A stretch of 64,000 nt of DNA, from assembly GCF_900112045.1 (NCBI RefSeq), contig NZ_FOJW01000001.1, positions 440,734-504,733 of the forward strand, written 5' to 3'. The stretch's first letter is position 1, and each line of letters opens with the position of its first letter. The notes under the pieces are model-generated. The model searched no databases. It was not told the origin of the DNA and saw nothing but the letters and a program-made list of their open reading frames with translations. The translations under genes and the position numbers were made by a program. Positions 17,713 through 26,911 of the stretch are shown piece by piece. This stretch comes from Lentibacillus halodurans (GTDB taxonomy: Bacteria; Bacillota; Bacilli; Bacillales; Amphibacillaceae).

Positions 17713-18321
17713 TCATTCTATCATATTATCATTTTTATGAGGAATTATCACGGGCTGAAGTTGTTGATCATTTAGTGCTGATTCAATGGTATCAAGCAGT
17801 AAGTCCATATCGGCAACGAGCGAATTGGGCTTTTTATACGGGTTATCCTGACCATACGGAATAAAATAATAGAATTTGGCTCCCATTAACCGCATCAGAT
17901 TGACACCATTTAATCCTAGGGCATCATTTGTTGAAATACCCAATACAACCGGGCTTTGATTCCGAATGGTTGCCTTAACAGCCATTAGCACTGGTGTATC
18001 TGTTAAAGCGTTGGCGAGCTTGCTCATGGAATTCCCAGTTAATGGTGCAACAACCATGCAATCCAGGGGAAGCTGCGGTCCCAGCGGTTCTGCTTCCGGA
18101 ATGGTCTTGATAGCGTGTTTTCCGGTAATCGATTCAATTTTTGCCACATGATCATCCGCCTTACCGAATTTAGTATCCGTATGCTGTACCGTGTAGGATA
18201 CGACTGGTATCACTTCTGCACCGGCTTCCATCAGTTTTTCAAGCTGTGGAAATACCTGATCATATGTGCAGTGTGATCCGGTTACACCAAATCCGATTCG
18301 TTTCCCTTCTAGTCCCATCAT
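17713..18321 (-). CDS. spoVFB: Dipicolinate synthase subunit B
   Basis: A 202-residue flavoprotein-like subunit (also called DpaB) with the motifs GFGVTGSHCTYDQ at the N terminus and PLTGNSMSKLANA in the middle, typical of the flavin-binding decarboxylase-like fold. With SpoVFA it oxidises the DapA product to dipicolinic acid in the mother cell; the spore core then accumulates it with calcium. Its start overlaps the spoVFA stop by 4 bases. Confidence 0.95.
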   Translation of the reverse strand: MMGLEGKRIGFGVTGSHCTYDQVFPQLEKLMEAGAEVIPVVSYTVQHTDTKFGKADDHVAKIESITGKHAIKTIPEAEPLGPQLPLDCMVVAPLTGNSMSKLANALTDTPVLMAVKATIRNQSPVVLGISTNDALGLNGVNLMRLMGAKFYYFIPYGQDNPYKKPNSLVADMDLLLDTIESALNDQQLQPVIIPHKNDNMIE

Positions 18322-19202
18322 ATCTTCTCCTCTCTTTGAAGCAAAAATTGTTTAATCACATCGGCCAGAATCTTCCCGGCCGTTTTCGGAGCGACAATAC
18401 CCGGCAGACTTTTGGCCAAAATCGCTTTGATGCCACGTTGCTTGGCATATTCAAAATCTGTTCCGCCAGGCTTTGAGGCAAGGTCAAAAATAATGCCATG
18501 CGGCGGCAAATGCTGGATAGCATCTTTCGTGACAACCTGGGCTGGTACTGTATTAATTAATAAATCACAGTCACGTGTATGTTCATGCAATTGATCAAAC
18601 GGGATAGCAGTATGCCCTAACTCCGTTATTCTCGCCAGATCCATAATGCTTTTTGCACAAACTGATACTTCAGCCCCTAGTGCTGCAAACTTATTGGCCA
18701 CAGTGTTTCCGACCCGGCCAAACCCGACAACAATCACACGTGATGAATGGATAGTATAATCCGTATGTTCAATGGCCATCATAATCATTCCCTCAGCTGT
18801 GGGAATTGAATTATAAATCGCTACATCATCACGGTTAAGTAATGGAATCAGCTCTACATTTGCTGCCTCACTCGCCGCATCCAGATAACCATTGGAAATG
18901 CCTGTAAAAATAACCGTATTGTCATCCAGTCCCTCAAACCACTCACTTGTCAGTTGAACCGTCTGATCGGAAAAAACGGTTTCCACATATCCCTGCTGGT
19001 CTGTTCCGGTGATAGGTAAAATGACTGCGTCAAGATTTCCCTGATCCAAATCTGCAAAATCGGTTTGGTTTAATCCCGTAAACCCTTGCTCCAGTTTGTC
19101 AAACCCTACTAATGTAATGGTTATTTCAGACAATGCCTGCAGCTGGCGTATTAGCTCCAAATACCGGGCATCCCCGCCAATTACAGCGATTTGTTGCGTC
19201 AT
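18318..19202 (-). CDS. spoVFA: Dipicolinate synthase subunit A
   Basis: A 294-residue subunit (also DpaA) with an N-terminal dipicolinate-synthase domain (IAVIGGDARYLELIRQL) and a second nucleotide-binding domain with VVGFGRVGNTVA near residue 160. It catalyses the NAD(P)-dependent step of dipicolinate synthesis. It is the first gene of the spoVFA-spoVFB-asd-dapG-dapA group. A sigma-K-like promoter lies about 50 bases upstream, which fits late mother-cell expression; asd, dapG and dapA also need vegetative expression, so another promoter within or after spoVFB is expected. Confidence 0.95.
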   Translation of the reverse strand: MTQQIAVIGGDARYLELIRQLQALSEITITLVGFDKLEQGFTGLNQTDFADLDQGNLDAVILPITGTDQQGYVETVFSDQTVQLTSEWFEGLDDNTVIFTGISNGYLDAASEAANVELIPLLNRDDVAIYNSIPTAEGMIMMAIEHTDYTIHSSRVIVVGFGRVGNTVANKFAALGAEVSVCAKSIMDLARITELGHTAIPFDQLHEHTRDCDLLINTVPAQVVTKDAIQHLPPHGIIFDLASKPGGTDFEYAKQRGIKAILAKSLPGIVAPKTAGKILADVIKQFLLQREEKI

Positions 19203-19249
19203 AATTTTACAATCCCTCCGTACTGCTGCTTATAAATGGGTGTTCAAAA

Positions 19250-19276
19250 TAGTTTATGTCTTTCACGTAAGTTAGT
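19250..19276 (-). promoter_or_regulatory. Sigma-K-like promoter of spoVFA
   Basis: On the minus strand AC is followed after 16 bases by CATAAACTA, matching the sigma-K pattern AC-N16-CATAnnnTA. The -10 ends 48 bases before the spoVFA ATG. The spoVF operon of Bacillus subtilis is known to be sigma-K dependent, which supports the call. Confidence 0.7.
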
Positions 19277-19287
19277 GATTATCCATA

Positions 19288-19327
19288 CCAAAAAAGGCTG
19301 GCATCATATCAAAATGACACCAGCCTT
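19288..19327 (-). terminator. Terminator after ymxH
   Basis: Eight-bp stem (AAGGCTGG at 19294-19301, CCAGCCTT at 19320-19327), with an inner extension ATCAT/ATGA, followed on the minus strand by six T residues in all. It separates mlpA-ymxH from spoVFA. Confidence 0.92.
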
Positions 19328-19340
19328 AAGCTGCATCGTA

Positions 19341-19574
19341 TTAATCTGATTCAATCATAATCATGTCCTCACCGATTTTCCGTATGGAACGCCACCTGAT
19401 CTTGGTTTCGGCACCTTCCTTCTTCAAACCGAACCATTTGTAATTGGGGATAATGAACGACTCGATTTGCCCAGTCTTTTCATCGATTTCAAGATCGGTC
19501 TGGCCCAGTACTCCAAGCCGTGCTCCCTGATTAATATCAACAATCTCTTTGGAGCTGATATCCTTATATCGCAT
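19341..19574 (-). CDS. ymxH: YlmC/YmxH family PRC-barrel protein
   Basis: A 77-residue protein from the ATG at 19574, which has GGAGGCGG at 5-7 bases; in-frame upstream codons lack such a site. The sequence (MRYKDISSKEIVDINQGARLG at the start) is a single PRC-barrel-like domain of the YlmC/YmxH sporulation-associated family. No membrane segment is present. It lies between mlpA and spoVFA as in Bacillus. The biochemical role is unknown. Confidence 0.88.
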   Translation of the reverse strand: MRYKDISSKEIVDINQGARLGVLGQTDLEIDEKTGQIESFIIPNYKWFGLKKEGAETKIRWRSIRKIGEDMIMIESD

Positions 19575-19635
19575 AAAACCGCCTCCATGATCATGCATTT
19601 TTGGCATATATATGATCAGCGGCTGAAAACTATAC

Positions 19636-20859
19636 CTATGAAATGGAGTCCGGTGCAATCAGTGCACTCGCTGGTGCATGCCGGAAAGCAGAATCAATCA
19701 CTTGCTGCATCTTTTCATGGTTGACCGCATCAATTTGCTTGATCATATCATCAAGCGAACGGTGCTCATTTAACAGTAATTCATTTCTTCCATTGCGGCT
19801 CATCCTGCTACTGGTGCTTTCCAGACTCAGCATCAGATTGCCCTTCAATTGTTCCTTACTGTTGATCAGTTCTTTATCTGTTAAACCTTTTTGTATTAAA
19901 CCGTCAACCGTTCTATTTATTGTATCTTTTAACTGTGGCAGCTGGTCTTTTCCGGTACCAGCATAAATCGTTAACAAGCCATTATCCAGAAATGATGAAT
20001 GATACGAGAACACGGCATATGCCAGACCCTGTTTCTCTCTGACTTCCTGAAAAAGCCTTGAACTCATACTGCCGCCAAGAACGTTATTCAAAATGATCAG
20101 ACTGTACATATTTTCATCGTCCACGGGCAAGCCTTTATAGCCCAGGCATAAATGCGCCTGTTCCGTATCTTTGCGGCGCTCGATCTGATTGGCTAAAAAT
20201 TCCGGCTGCTGGACTTCTGTATGTTTGAAGTCAGATTGAAATTCGCTGAAATAACTTTCAACCTTTTGGATAAACGTTTCATCCACATTGCCGGCAATTG
20301 ACACAACAACATTATCCGGCGTATAACGCTCATGTATATAATTCCTTAGTGTATCCGCGGTAAATGATTGCAGCTGTTTTTCTGTCCCAAGAATTGGATA
20401 GCCCAATGGGTGGTCTCCGAATGATGCACGTGCCAGAATATCATGGACAATATCATCCGGAGTATCTTCATACATTTTAATTTCCTCTAAAACGACTTTT
20501 TTTTCACGCTCCATCTCTTCTTCATCAAAAGAAGCGTTAAAAAACATATCTGCCAGTATCTCCAGAGCATCTTCTTTGTGTGTATCCATCACTTTGGCAT
20601 AAAAACAGGTATATTCTTTTGACGTAAACGCATTAACCTGTCCGCCGATGGCATCAAACGCTTCGGCTATATCCTGCGGCGATCTGGTACTGGTCCCTTT
20701 AAAAAACATGTGCTCCAAAAAATGCGAAATACCATTTATCTCATCTGTTTCATTCCGTGAACCAGTCTTCACCCATATACCGATTGTTACCGATCGGACA
20801 GCAGGTATATTTTCCAGAACGATTCGCAATCCGTTATTACTTGTATGTTTTTCGATCAA
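19636..20859 (-). CDS. mlpA: M16 family zinc protease MlpA (YmxG)
   Basis: A 407-residue processing-peptidase-like M16 protease. The inverted zinc motif HFLEH is at residues 46-50, with the distal glutamate in the REKKVVLEEIKMY region near 120-130. Bacillus subtilis MlpA has been linked to control of extracellular protease (aprE) expression. No signal peptide is found. Unlike the YmfF/YmfH pair, this protease stands alone and would be a homodimer or monomer. It lies between ylxY and ymxH. Confidence 0.9.
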   Translation of the reverse strand: MIEKHTSNNGLRIVLENIPAVRSVTIGIWVKTGSRNETDEINGISHFLEHMFFKGTSTRSPQDIAEAFDAIGGQVNAFTSKEYTCFYAKVMDTHKEDALEILADMFFNASFDEEEMEREKKVVLEEIKMYEDTPDDIVHDILARASFGDHPLGYPILGTEKQLQSFTADTLRNYIHERYTPDNVVVSIAGNVDETFIQKVESYFSEFQSDFKHTEVQQPEFLANQIERRKDTEQAHLCLGYKGLPVDDENMYSLIILNNVLGGSMSSRLFQEVREKQGLAYAVFSYHSSFLDNGLLTIYAGTGKDQLPQLKDTINRTVDGLIQKGLTDKELINSKEQLKGNLMLSLESTSSRMSRNGRNELLLNEHRSLDDMIKQIDAVNHEKMQQVIDSAFRHAPASALIAPDSIS

Positions 20860-20888
20860 TGTTTTTCCTCCTAAGTCGATCCTGAAGG

Positions 20889-21845
20889 CTATCTTTCCGC
20901 ACTTAATAAAGTGTCGACAGTTCCGATTTTATAACCTTTTTCTTTTATACTTTTAATCAATGAATCCAGCCCTTCAACGATTGAAGAAGTTGGATGCATT
21001 AACAATGTTGCACCAGGATGAATGTTGTTGTTTACTCGATTCATCATAACAGAAACAGATGGATTCTTCCAATCAATCGTGTCGACACTCCAAAGAATGG
21101 TTTCCATATTTTGCTCATCGGCTGTTTCGACTACCTGATCATTATAATCTCCACTGGGCGGGGCAAACCATTTAGGGGTTTCACCTGTTATGGCTTCCAG
21201 GATTTCATTGGTTTGACTAATTTGTTCGATCATATCCTGCCTGGCCAGGCGAGACATGACAGGATGGTTATAGGCATGATTCCCGATTACATGTTCCTGC
21301 TCATGAATCATTTTAACGTAATCCGTGTTTTCCATCGCCCATTTTCCTTCAATAAAAAAAGTTGCTTTTACGTTATGTTCCTTTAAAATATTCAAGATCA
21401 CCGGGATATGTTCTGTTCCCCACGATACGTTGATTAACAATGCAACCATGTCTTTATCCGGGTGGCCGCGGTAAATCGGTGCAGCCGGTAAATCTTCCCT
21501 CGTTATTTCCGGCGGGATCTGTTCATAAACGAGCAGTGTTTCATCGAATACCTCATTCTTTTTCATTTGCTCATAGGATTTGTCCACATTGACTTTCACG
21601 CCGTTACGCCCGGGCATCTTTTTCCAGACTTTATCAATGACAGCATTTTGGGGAGCTTCTTCATAATTCTCGCTTTTCGTCCGGATTTCATCATAAAGCG
21701 AATCCTCCATTTTTGTAACGTCATTAACTGCATCGGAAAATGTGACCGTCTCATTTGATTCAAACGGGTTATACGTATAATCGAACGATACGGCGACAAT
21801 CAAGATAAATACACAAACATGTACAAATAAGCGATAGCGATGCAT
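20889..21845 (-). CDS. ylxY: Polysaccharide deacetylase-like protein YlxY
   Basis: A 318-residue protein with an N-terminal hydrophobic signal-anchor (residues ~6-22) and a C-terminal NodB-like domain. The metal-binding HxxxH is present (GNHAYNHPVMS), as are the downstream APPSGDYN and LLMHPT motifs. The first motif, normally TFDDGP with two aspartates, reads NVSWGTE here, so the catalytic base is missing. This YlxY-type replacement implies altered or no deacetylase activity. The protein is expected at the membrane or outside it. It follows pnpA after a terminator and precedes mlpA. Confidence 0.85.
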   Translation of the reverse strand: MHRYRLFVHVCVFILIVAVSFDYTYNPFESNETVTFSDAVNDVTKMEDSLYDEIRTKSENYEEAPQNAVIDKVWKKMPGRNGVKVNVDKSYEQMKKNEVFDETLLVYEQIPPEITREDLPAAPIYRGHPDKDMVALLINVSWGTEHIPVILNILKEHNVKATFFIEGKWAMENTDYVKMIHEQEHVIGNHAYNHPVMSRLARQDMIEQISQTNEILEAITGETPKWFAPPSGDYNDQVVETADEQNMETILWSVDTIDWKNPSVSVMMNRVNNNIHPGATLLMHPTSSIVEGLDSLIKSIKEKGYKIGTVDTLLSAER

Positions 21846-21916
21846 TCCATATCCCCCCTCATTTATTCATATGAGATGGGTGGACAGGTTATGAACTTTG
21901 ATGCGGAAGCCGGAAA

Positions 21917-21944
21917 TAAAAAAAGAAACTGGTTTTCCAGCTTC
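21917..21944 (-). terminator. Terminator after pnpA
   Basis: Eight-bp stem with one G-T pair (GAAACTGG at 21925-21932, CCAGCTTC at 21937-21944), GAAAA-type loop, followed on the minus strand by TTTTTTT. It lies 14 bases after the pnpA stop. Confidence 0.9.
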
Positions 21945-21957
21945 TTGTTTCGTGTAA

Positions 21958-24072
21958 CTATGAACGTGATTTTTCATTTTTTTCGCGTTCTTCTTTTAAT
22001 ACAGCTTTACGTGAAAGATTAATACGTCCCTGGTTGTCAATTTCTTTTACTTTTACCATAATCTGATCACCTATGGATACAGCATCTTCAACTTTCTTGG
22101 TGCGTTCTTCTGCAAGTTCTGAGATATGAACTAAACCATCTTTCCCTTTAAACAGTTCAACAAACGCTCCGAATTTCTCGATCCGTTTGACTGTTCCTAG
22201 ATAGATCTGACCTGCTTCAACTTCCCGGACAAGATCCTCAATAATTTGTTTTGCATGTTGGTTCATATTTGCATCAGGAGACGAAATGAAGACACTTCCA
22301 TCCTGTTCGATATCAATTTTCACACCGGTCTCATCAATGATTTGGTTAATTTGTTTTCCACTCGGTCCAATCACATCACGAATTTTATCCGGATTGATAT
22401 TCATCGTCAGAATCTTAGGTGCATATTGTGACAACTCTACACGTGGCTCCTTGATCGTTGCCAGCATGGATTCGAGAATCTGCATGCGCCCTTTTTTAGC
22501 CTGTGACAATGCTTCTTCCAGTATTTCTTTGGACAGGCCCTCAATTTTAATATCCATTTGCAGTGCAGTTACACCTTGTTCAGTTCCGGCGACTTTAAAG
22601 TCCATATCACCAAGTGCATCTTCCATGCCCTGTATATCAGTTAAAATGGTGTAGTCATCACCTGATTTAACAAGTCCCATTGCAATACCTGCGACTGGAG
22701 CTTTAATGGGGACACCTGCATCCATCATCGCCAGTGTGCTTCCGCAAATGCTTGCCTGTGATGTTGAACCATTTGATTCCAGCACCTCTGATACGAGCCG
22801 AATGGTATATGGGAATTCTTTTTCCGATGGCACAACCTTTTCAAGGGCGCGCTCACCGAGTGCACCGTGACCAATTTCCCGACGGCCCGGTCCTCTGATT
22901 GGCCCCGTTTCCCCAACACTGTATTGCGGGAAGTTGTAATGATGCATAAACCTTTTAGACTCTTCCAGGTCAAGTCCGTCCAATACTTGTACATCACCAA
23001 GCGCACCTAAAGTACACACACTTAATGCCTGGGTTTGTCCACGCGTAAATAATCCGGATCCGTGTGTTCTCGGTAAAACACCAACTCTTGATGATAATCG
23101 GCGAATTTCGTCAACTTGACGCCCATCAGGACGAATCTTTTCTTTTGTAATCAGACGGCGGACCTCTTCTTTGACCATATCATTCAAAATAGATTTAACG
23201 GAATCGATGACCGTTTCTTCCTCATCTTCATAGGCAGCCAGCACATCATTTTTCACTTGACTGATTGCTTCCTCGCGCGCTTTTTTACCTTCTGTCCGGA
23301 TCGCTTCAAGTAATTTATCCCTTGCTTCTGCCTCCAGTTTGTCAACGAGTTCCGCATCTGCTCTCTCAGCATGGAATGACTGTTTCGTCATACCGACTGC
23401 CTCAATGATGGTTTCCTGAAATTCAATCAGCCTGATAATTTCCTGATGACCGTACATGATCGCTTCAAGCATAACATCTTCAGGTACTTCATCTGCACCG
23501 GCTTCAACCATGTTAATGGCATCTTTAGTACCGGCTACAGTCAAATCAATATCGCTTTTTTCCTCCTGTTCGACGGTCGGATTAATGATAAATTCACCAT
23601 CAACTCGTCCCACATGTACACCCGCGATCGGTTCGGAAAATGGAATATCCGAAACGGAGAGTGCAATTGATGAACCAATCATCGCTGCAATTTCAGTCGA
23701 ACAGTCCTGATCAACGCTCATCACTGTGCTGATCACCTGTACTTCGTTTCTGTACCCATCAGGAAAGAGCGGACGGATGGGACGGTCTATCAATCGGGAT
23801 GTTAATGTTGCTTTCTCACTCGGACGACCTTCCCGCTTAATAAATCCTCCGGGAATTTTACCTACAGCATATAACCGCTCTTCATAATTAACGGTTAATG
23901 GAAAAAATGGCAGGTCTTTTGGTTCGTCTGATGCAGTTGCCACCGACAGCACGGCAGTATCACCATAACGAATCATACATGCGCCGTTTGCCTGTTTCGC
24001 AAGTTCTCCGGTTTCTACGGTAAATGGTTTACCGGCTATTTCCGTGGAGAACACTCTCTTTTCTTCTGTCAT
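21958..24072 (-). CDS. pnpA: Polyribonucleotide nucleotidyltransferase (PNPase)
   Basis: A 704-residue 3'-5' phosphorolytic exoribonuclease. Two RNase PH domains with an all-helical linker are followed by a KH domain ([15 protein letters not shown], residues ~558-615) and an S1 domain (~622-692, [16 protein letters not shown]). It is the main mRNA-decay exonuclease of Bacillus and acts in the RNA degradation complex. The order rpsO-pnpA is conserved from Bacillus to Escherichia. The gene has its own promoter after the rpsO terminator. Confidence 0.97.
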   Translation of the reverse strand: MTEEKRVFSTEIAGKPFTVETGELAKQANGACMIRYGDTAVLSVATASDEPKDLPFFPLTVNYEERLYAVGKIPGGFIKREGRPSEKATLTSRLIDRPIRPLFPDGYRNEVQVISTVMSVDQDCSTEIAAMIGSSIALSVSDIPFSEPIAGVHVGRVDGEFIINPTVEQEEKSDIDLTVAGTKDAINMVEAGADEVPEDVMLEAIMYGHQEIIRLIEFQETIIEAVGMTKQSFHAERADAELVDKLEAEARDKLLEAIRTEGKKAREEAISQVKNDVLAAYEDEEETVIDSVKSILNDMVKEEVRRLITKEKIRPDGRQVDEIRRLSSRVGVLPRTHGSGLFTRGQTQALSVCTLGALGDVQVLDGLDLEESKRFMHHYNFPQYSVGETGPIRGPGRREIGHGALGERALEKVVPSEKEFPYTIRLVSEVLESNGSTSQASICGSTLAMMDAGVPIKAPVAGIAMGLVKSGDDYTILTDIQGMEDALGDMDFKVAGTEQGVTALQMDIKIEGLSKEILEEALSQAKKGRMQILESMLATIKEPRVELSQYAPKILTMNINPDKIRDVIGPSGKQINQIIDETGVKIDIEQDGSVFISSPDANMNQHAKQIIEDLVREVEAGQIYLGTVKRIEKFGAFVELFKGKDGLVHISELAEERTKKVEDAVSIGDQIMVKVKEIDNQGRINLSRKAVLKEEREKNEKSRS

Positions 24073-24111
24073 TCGTATGAAAACTCCCTTCCAAAAACAC
24101 TTACTGCTTTC

Positions 24112-24140
24112 ATTTTATAGTTAATAAGCGTAAATGTAAA
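24112..24140 (-). promoter_or_regulatory. Sigma-A promoter of pnpA
   Basis: On the minus strand TTTACA and TAAAAT are separated by 17 bases, in the 117-base gap between rpsO and pnpA and after the rpsO terminator. Transcription would begin about 34 bases before the pnpA ATG. Confidence 0.6.
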
Positions 24141-24158
24141 TTTTATGTGTGCAAGAAG

Positions 24159-24183
24159 AAAAAAAGCAGGATTTCTCCTGCTT
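24159..24183 (-). terminator. Terminator after rpsO
   Basis: Perfect 8-bp stem (AAGCAGGA at 24164-24171, TCCTGCTT at 24176-24183) with a GAAA loop on the RNA strand, then TTTTTTTC. It starts 6 bases after the rpsO stop. Confidence 0.93.
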
Positions 24184-24189
24184 TAATCC

Positions 24190-24459
24190 TTACCGGCGGA
24201 TGCCGAGTTTTTTAATTAATTCACGATACCGGGTAACGTCTTTGTTACGTAAGTAGTTCAGCAGGTTACGGCGTTTACCTACCATTTTTAAAAGCCCGCG
24301 GCGTGAATGGTGATCTTTCTTGTGAACGCGTAAATGCTCGTTTAATTTGGTGATCTCCTCGGTCAATACAGCAATTTGTACTTCCGGGGAGCCAGTATCA
24401 TTATCATGAACCTTATATTCGCTGATAATTTCATTTTTACGTTCTTGCGTGATAGCCAT
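24190..24459 (-). CDS. rpsO: 30S ribosomal protein S15
   Basis: An 89-residue protein from the ATG at 24459 ([12 protein letters not shown]), preceded by GGAGGTGAGC; the longer open frame starting at 24504 would begin inside the leader hairpin and is rejected. All S15 landmarks are present: [26 protein letters not shown] and [10 protein letters not shown]15 binds the three-way junction of 16S rRNA. The gene is flanked by its own leader and terminator. Confidence 0.97.
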   Translation of the reverse strand: MAITQERKNEIISEYKVHDNDTGSPEVQIAVLTEEITKLNEHLRVHKKDHHSRRGLLKMVGKRRNLLNYLRNKDVTRYRELIKKLGIRR

Positions 24460-24503
24460 CCGGCTCACCTCCATTATGAATAAATATCCCCAATCCCCCA
24501 GCA

Positions 24504-24532
24504 ATCGCCGGAGTTACGATTTGCCGAGCGAT
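24504..24532 (-). promoter_or_regulatory. Hairpin in the rpsO mRNA leader
   Basis: Between the proposed rpsO promoter and its ribosome site lies an eight-bp hairpin with one bulge (ATCGCCGG at 24504-24511, CCGAGCGAT at 24524-24532 read on the plus strand). S15 represses its own mRNA through leader structures in several bacteria, so this is a candidate S15 leader. The match to a known S15 leader class is not shown. Confidence 0.4.
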
Positions 24533-24546
24533 GGTTTACATACTCA

Positions 24547-24575
24547 AGGGTACAACTTTTTCGTATAAAATGCAA
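24547..24575 (-). promoter_or_regulatory. Possible sigma-A promoter of rpsO
   Basis: On the minus strand TTGCAT and TACCCT are 17 bases apart, in the 131-base gap between ribF and rpsO. The -10 keeps the key T, A and final T but is otherwise weak. Confidence 0.4.
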
Positions 24576-24590
24576 GTGGAAGCGGGAATT

Positions 24591-25529
24591 TTAAAGGTGA
24601 AAATAATCCCTGATACGCCGCTCATCGTCCTCAATTTGTTCAACAAGCTCACCAGCGCTGTCGAATTTTACCTCGCCCCGGATATACCGATGCCATTCAA
24701 GCACAAGTTCTTCCCCATATAAATCATTGTTATAATCAAATATGTTAACTTCAATAACAGGATCTTCCCTGTTATCTGTGAATGTTGGATTGTAACCTAA
24801 GCTCGCCATTCCTTCATATACCTCATTTTTAAAAAGCACTTTAACGGCATAAATGCCTATTTTCGGCAGCAATGCCTCCGAAGAAACGTCTAAATTTGCA
24901 GTCGGGTATCCTATTTCCCTGCCACGTTTATCTCCCTCTTTGACAATTCCGCGCACAATCAGCGGTCTGCCCAATAATTCATGAGCTTTTTCAATATGTC
25001 CGGATTGCAGCAGTTTTCTGATTCTTGTAGAACTTATTTTTTGATGACCGGACTGAACTTGATCAATCACCGTAAAGTCAAAAATACCTCTCGAATGTTC
25101 CTGGATCGTTTGTACATTTCCCTTGCCTTTATACCCGTAGGAAAAGTCAAACCCGGAAACGAGGTGTTTAATGTTTAAATGAATGATAAAATGATCAATG
25201 AATGCTTGCGGCTCAAGGGAAGATAATGTTTTATCAAATGTAATGATATAAAGCCGGTCAACACCGATCTGCTGCATTATTTTCTGTTTCTCCTGCAATG
25301 GTGTAATATATTGAACATGCTGTACATCTTTTTTCAATACGACTGACGGATGCGGGTGAAAGGTAATGACAGCACTTTCCATATTTTCATCATCTGCCTT
25401 GTTGACAGCTGTTTGAATGACCTTTTGATGTCCTTTATGAATACCATCAAAGAATCCGATGGCAGCAATTGTTTCCGGCAATTCCTCCAATAATAATGAA
25501 TGTGGATATGTTAATCTGATTGTCCGCAC
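24591..25529 (-). CDS. ribF: Bifunctional riboflavin kinase / FAD synthetase
   Basis: A 312-residue enzyme (called RibC in Bacillus subtilis). The N-terminal nucleotidylyltransferase domain has the GFFDGIHKGHQ motif near residue 26 and SSTRIRKLL near residue 167; the C-terminal flavokinase domain has GREIGYPTANL. It makes FMN and then FAD. The start is a GTG at 25529 with AGGTGA 6 bases upstream; an out-of-frame ATG overlaps it. It follows truB by 21 bases in the translation-gene operon, the normal Bacillus position. Confidence 0.95.
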   Translation of the reverse strand: MRTIRLTYPHSLLLEELPETIAAIGFFDGIHKGHQKVIQTAVNKADDENMESAVITFHPHPSVVLKKDVQHVQYITPLQEKQKIMQQIGVDRLYIITFDKTLSSLEPQAFIDHFIIHLNIKHLVSGFDFSYGYKGKGNVQTIQEHSRGIFDFTVIDQVQSGHQKISSTRIRKLLQSGHIEKAHELLGRPLIVRGIVKEGDKRGREIGYPTANLDVSSEALLPKIGIYAVKVLFKNEVYEGMASLGYNPTFTDNREDPVIEVNIFDYNNDLYGEELVLEWHRYIRGEVKFDSAGELVEQIEDDERRIRDYFHL

Positions 25530-25550
25530 ATTATGTCACCTGCACTTTTC

Positions 25551-26444
25551 TTATTCATCACTAAATACACGCACCGGTTTTATGACCGTATTATTTTCCG
25601 GATGTGTTTCATAAACAGCAAGGACCCGGTTTTCAAACATAACCAGAAAGGGCTCTGTATCGGGGAGATTATCGTGTTTTGCCAGTTTTTGCCCATGAAG
25701 AACCCGTTTTCTTGTATGTTCATCAACGTAAGTTCGCTCCATGTGTGTCAGACAGCTGCTGATTGACAGCAATAATTGATCCTGTCTGTTTCGTTTCACT
25801 GCTTGTTCGATATCAGTGAAATTTACAGTGTCTTCTTTATGGATGGCACCTGTTTCTGTTCTGTAAAGAGCAGACATATGTGCCGGGTATCCAAGACGGT
25901 TTCCGATATCGACACATAGCGTTCGAATATAAGTTCCCTTCGAACAAACGACTTTAAACCAAAAACGGTCATGATGATCGTGGTCTGCCAATTGCAGCTG
26001 ATAGATGACAACCTGCCGTTTCGGACGTTCTACTTGCTCATTATTCCTAGCATATTCATACAATTTCTTTCCATGAACTTTTATGGCAGAGTACATAGGA
26101 GGAACTTGAGTTATTTGTCCCCGAAACAATTGTAACACGTTTTCGACTGCCTGTTGAGATGGAGGTGTTGTCACTTGCCTGGTTTTGATCACTTTTCCGT
26201 GGCTGTCTTCAGTTTCTGTTGCAATACCGAGCTTAACTTCTGCTATGTATGTTTTTTTTGTATCCGTCAGGAAGGGTGCAATTTTAGTCGCCTGGCCAAT
26301 ACAAATCGGCAAAACCCCTTCTGCTTCCGGATCAAGCGTGCCTGTGTGACCGACCTTTTTAATACGAAACAATTGACGTACTTTCATGACACAGTCGTGT
26401 GAAGTCATTCCTTTTGGTTTCCATAAAGGTAAAATACCATTCAT
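25551..26444 (-). CDS. truB: tRNA pseudouridine(55) synthase
   Basis: A 297-residue enzyme from the ATG at 26444 (MNGILPLWKPKGMTSHD), favoured over one five codons upstream by family alignment and a GGAG site. The catalytic Asp38 lies in HTGTLDPEAEGVLP, and RGQITQVPPMYSA is also typical. It makes pseudouridine 55 in the T-loop of tRNAs. A strong terminator separates it from rbfA, so truB-ribF may rely on read-through. Confidence 0.95.
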   Translation of the reverse strand: MNGILPLWKPKGMTSHDCVMKVRQLFRIKKVGHTGTLDPEAEGVLPICIGQATKIAPFLTDTKKTYIAEVKLGIATETEDSHGKVIKTRQVTTPPSQQAVENVLQLFRGQITQVPPMYSAIKVHGKKLYEYARNNEQVERPKRQVVIYQLQLADHDHHDRFWFKVVCSKGTYIRTLCVDIGNRLGYPAHMSALYRTETGAIHKEDTVNFTDIEQAVKRNRQDQLLLSISSCLTHMERTYVDEHTRKRVLHGQKLAKHDNLPDTEPFLVMFENRVLAVYETHPENNTVIKPVRVFSDE

Positions 26445-26477
26445 CTCACCAGCTCCCATAGTTAAACAGTACGCATG

Positions 26478-26507
26478 GAAAAATCTGACTCATTGGCGAG
26501 TCAGATT
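26478..26507 (-). terminator. Terminator between rbfA and truB
   Basis: Perfect 10-bp stem (AATCTGACTC at 26482-26491, GAGTCAGATT at 26498-26507) with a 6-base loop, followed on the minus strand by TTTTTCC overlapping the stem end. It lies 19 bases after the rbfA stop and splits the usually continuous operon. Confidence 0.9.
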
Positions 26508-26526
26508 AACCAGCTTATTATACTGT

Positions 26527-26868
26527 TCATTTGTTCAAATCACGCAATATTTCTTCAATACGATTGCCGTATTCATAGGCTTCGTCAAATTCAAATGTTA
26601 TTTCAGGTGTTTTTCTTAATCGTATACGTTTACCAATTTCCGAACGGATAAACCCTTTTGCTTTTGCAAGACCGACCAGCGTGTCATGCTTTTCGTCTTC
26701 ATTTCCAAGTACGGAAATAAATACTTTTGCCTGCTGCAGGTCACCGGTAACTTCCACATCTGTAACCGTCACAAATCCAATGCGCGGATCTTTTATTTTT
26801 TGACCGATCAGCTCACCCAGTTCTTTTTTCATTTGTTCTGCTACACGATTTGCACGAATATCACTCAT
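26527..26868 (-). CDS. rbfA: 30S ribosome-binding factor A
   Basis: A 113-residue KH-type protein ([20 protein letters not shown] at the start, [20 protein letters not shown] in the middle). RbfA helps mature the 5' end of 16S rRNA and is needed for efficient 30S assembly and growth in the cold. AGGTGATTC precedes the start. It is the last gene before the terminator at 26478. Confidence 0.95.
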   Translation of the reverse strand: MSDIRANRVAEQMKKELGELIGQKIKDPRIGFVTVTDVEVTGDLQQAKVFISVLGNEDEKHDTLVGLAKAKGFIRSEIGKRIRLRKTPEITFEFDEAYEYGNRIEEILRDLNK

Positions 26869-26911
26869 TTTGAATCACCTCAATCAATGGGACGGTCTTC
26901 CTGCCTCCAAG

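Noticed and set aside
24460-24504. Longer N terminus for S15
   Set aside because: It would start inside the leader hairpin; the ATG at 24459 has a strong ribosome site and the family N terminus.
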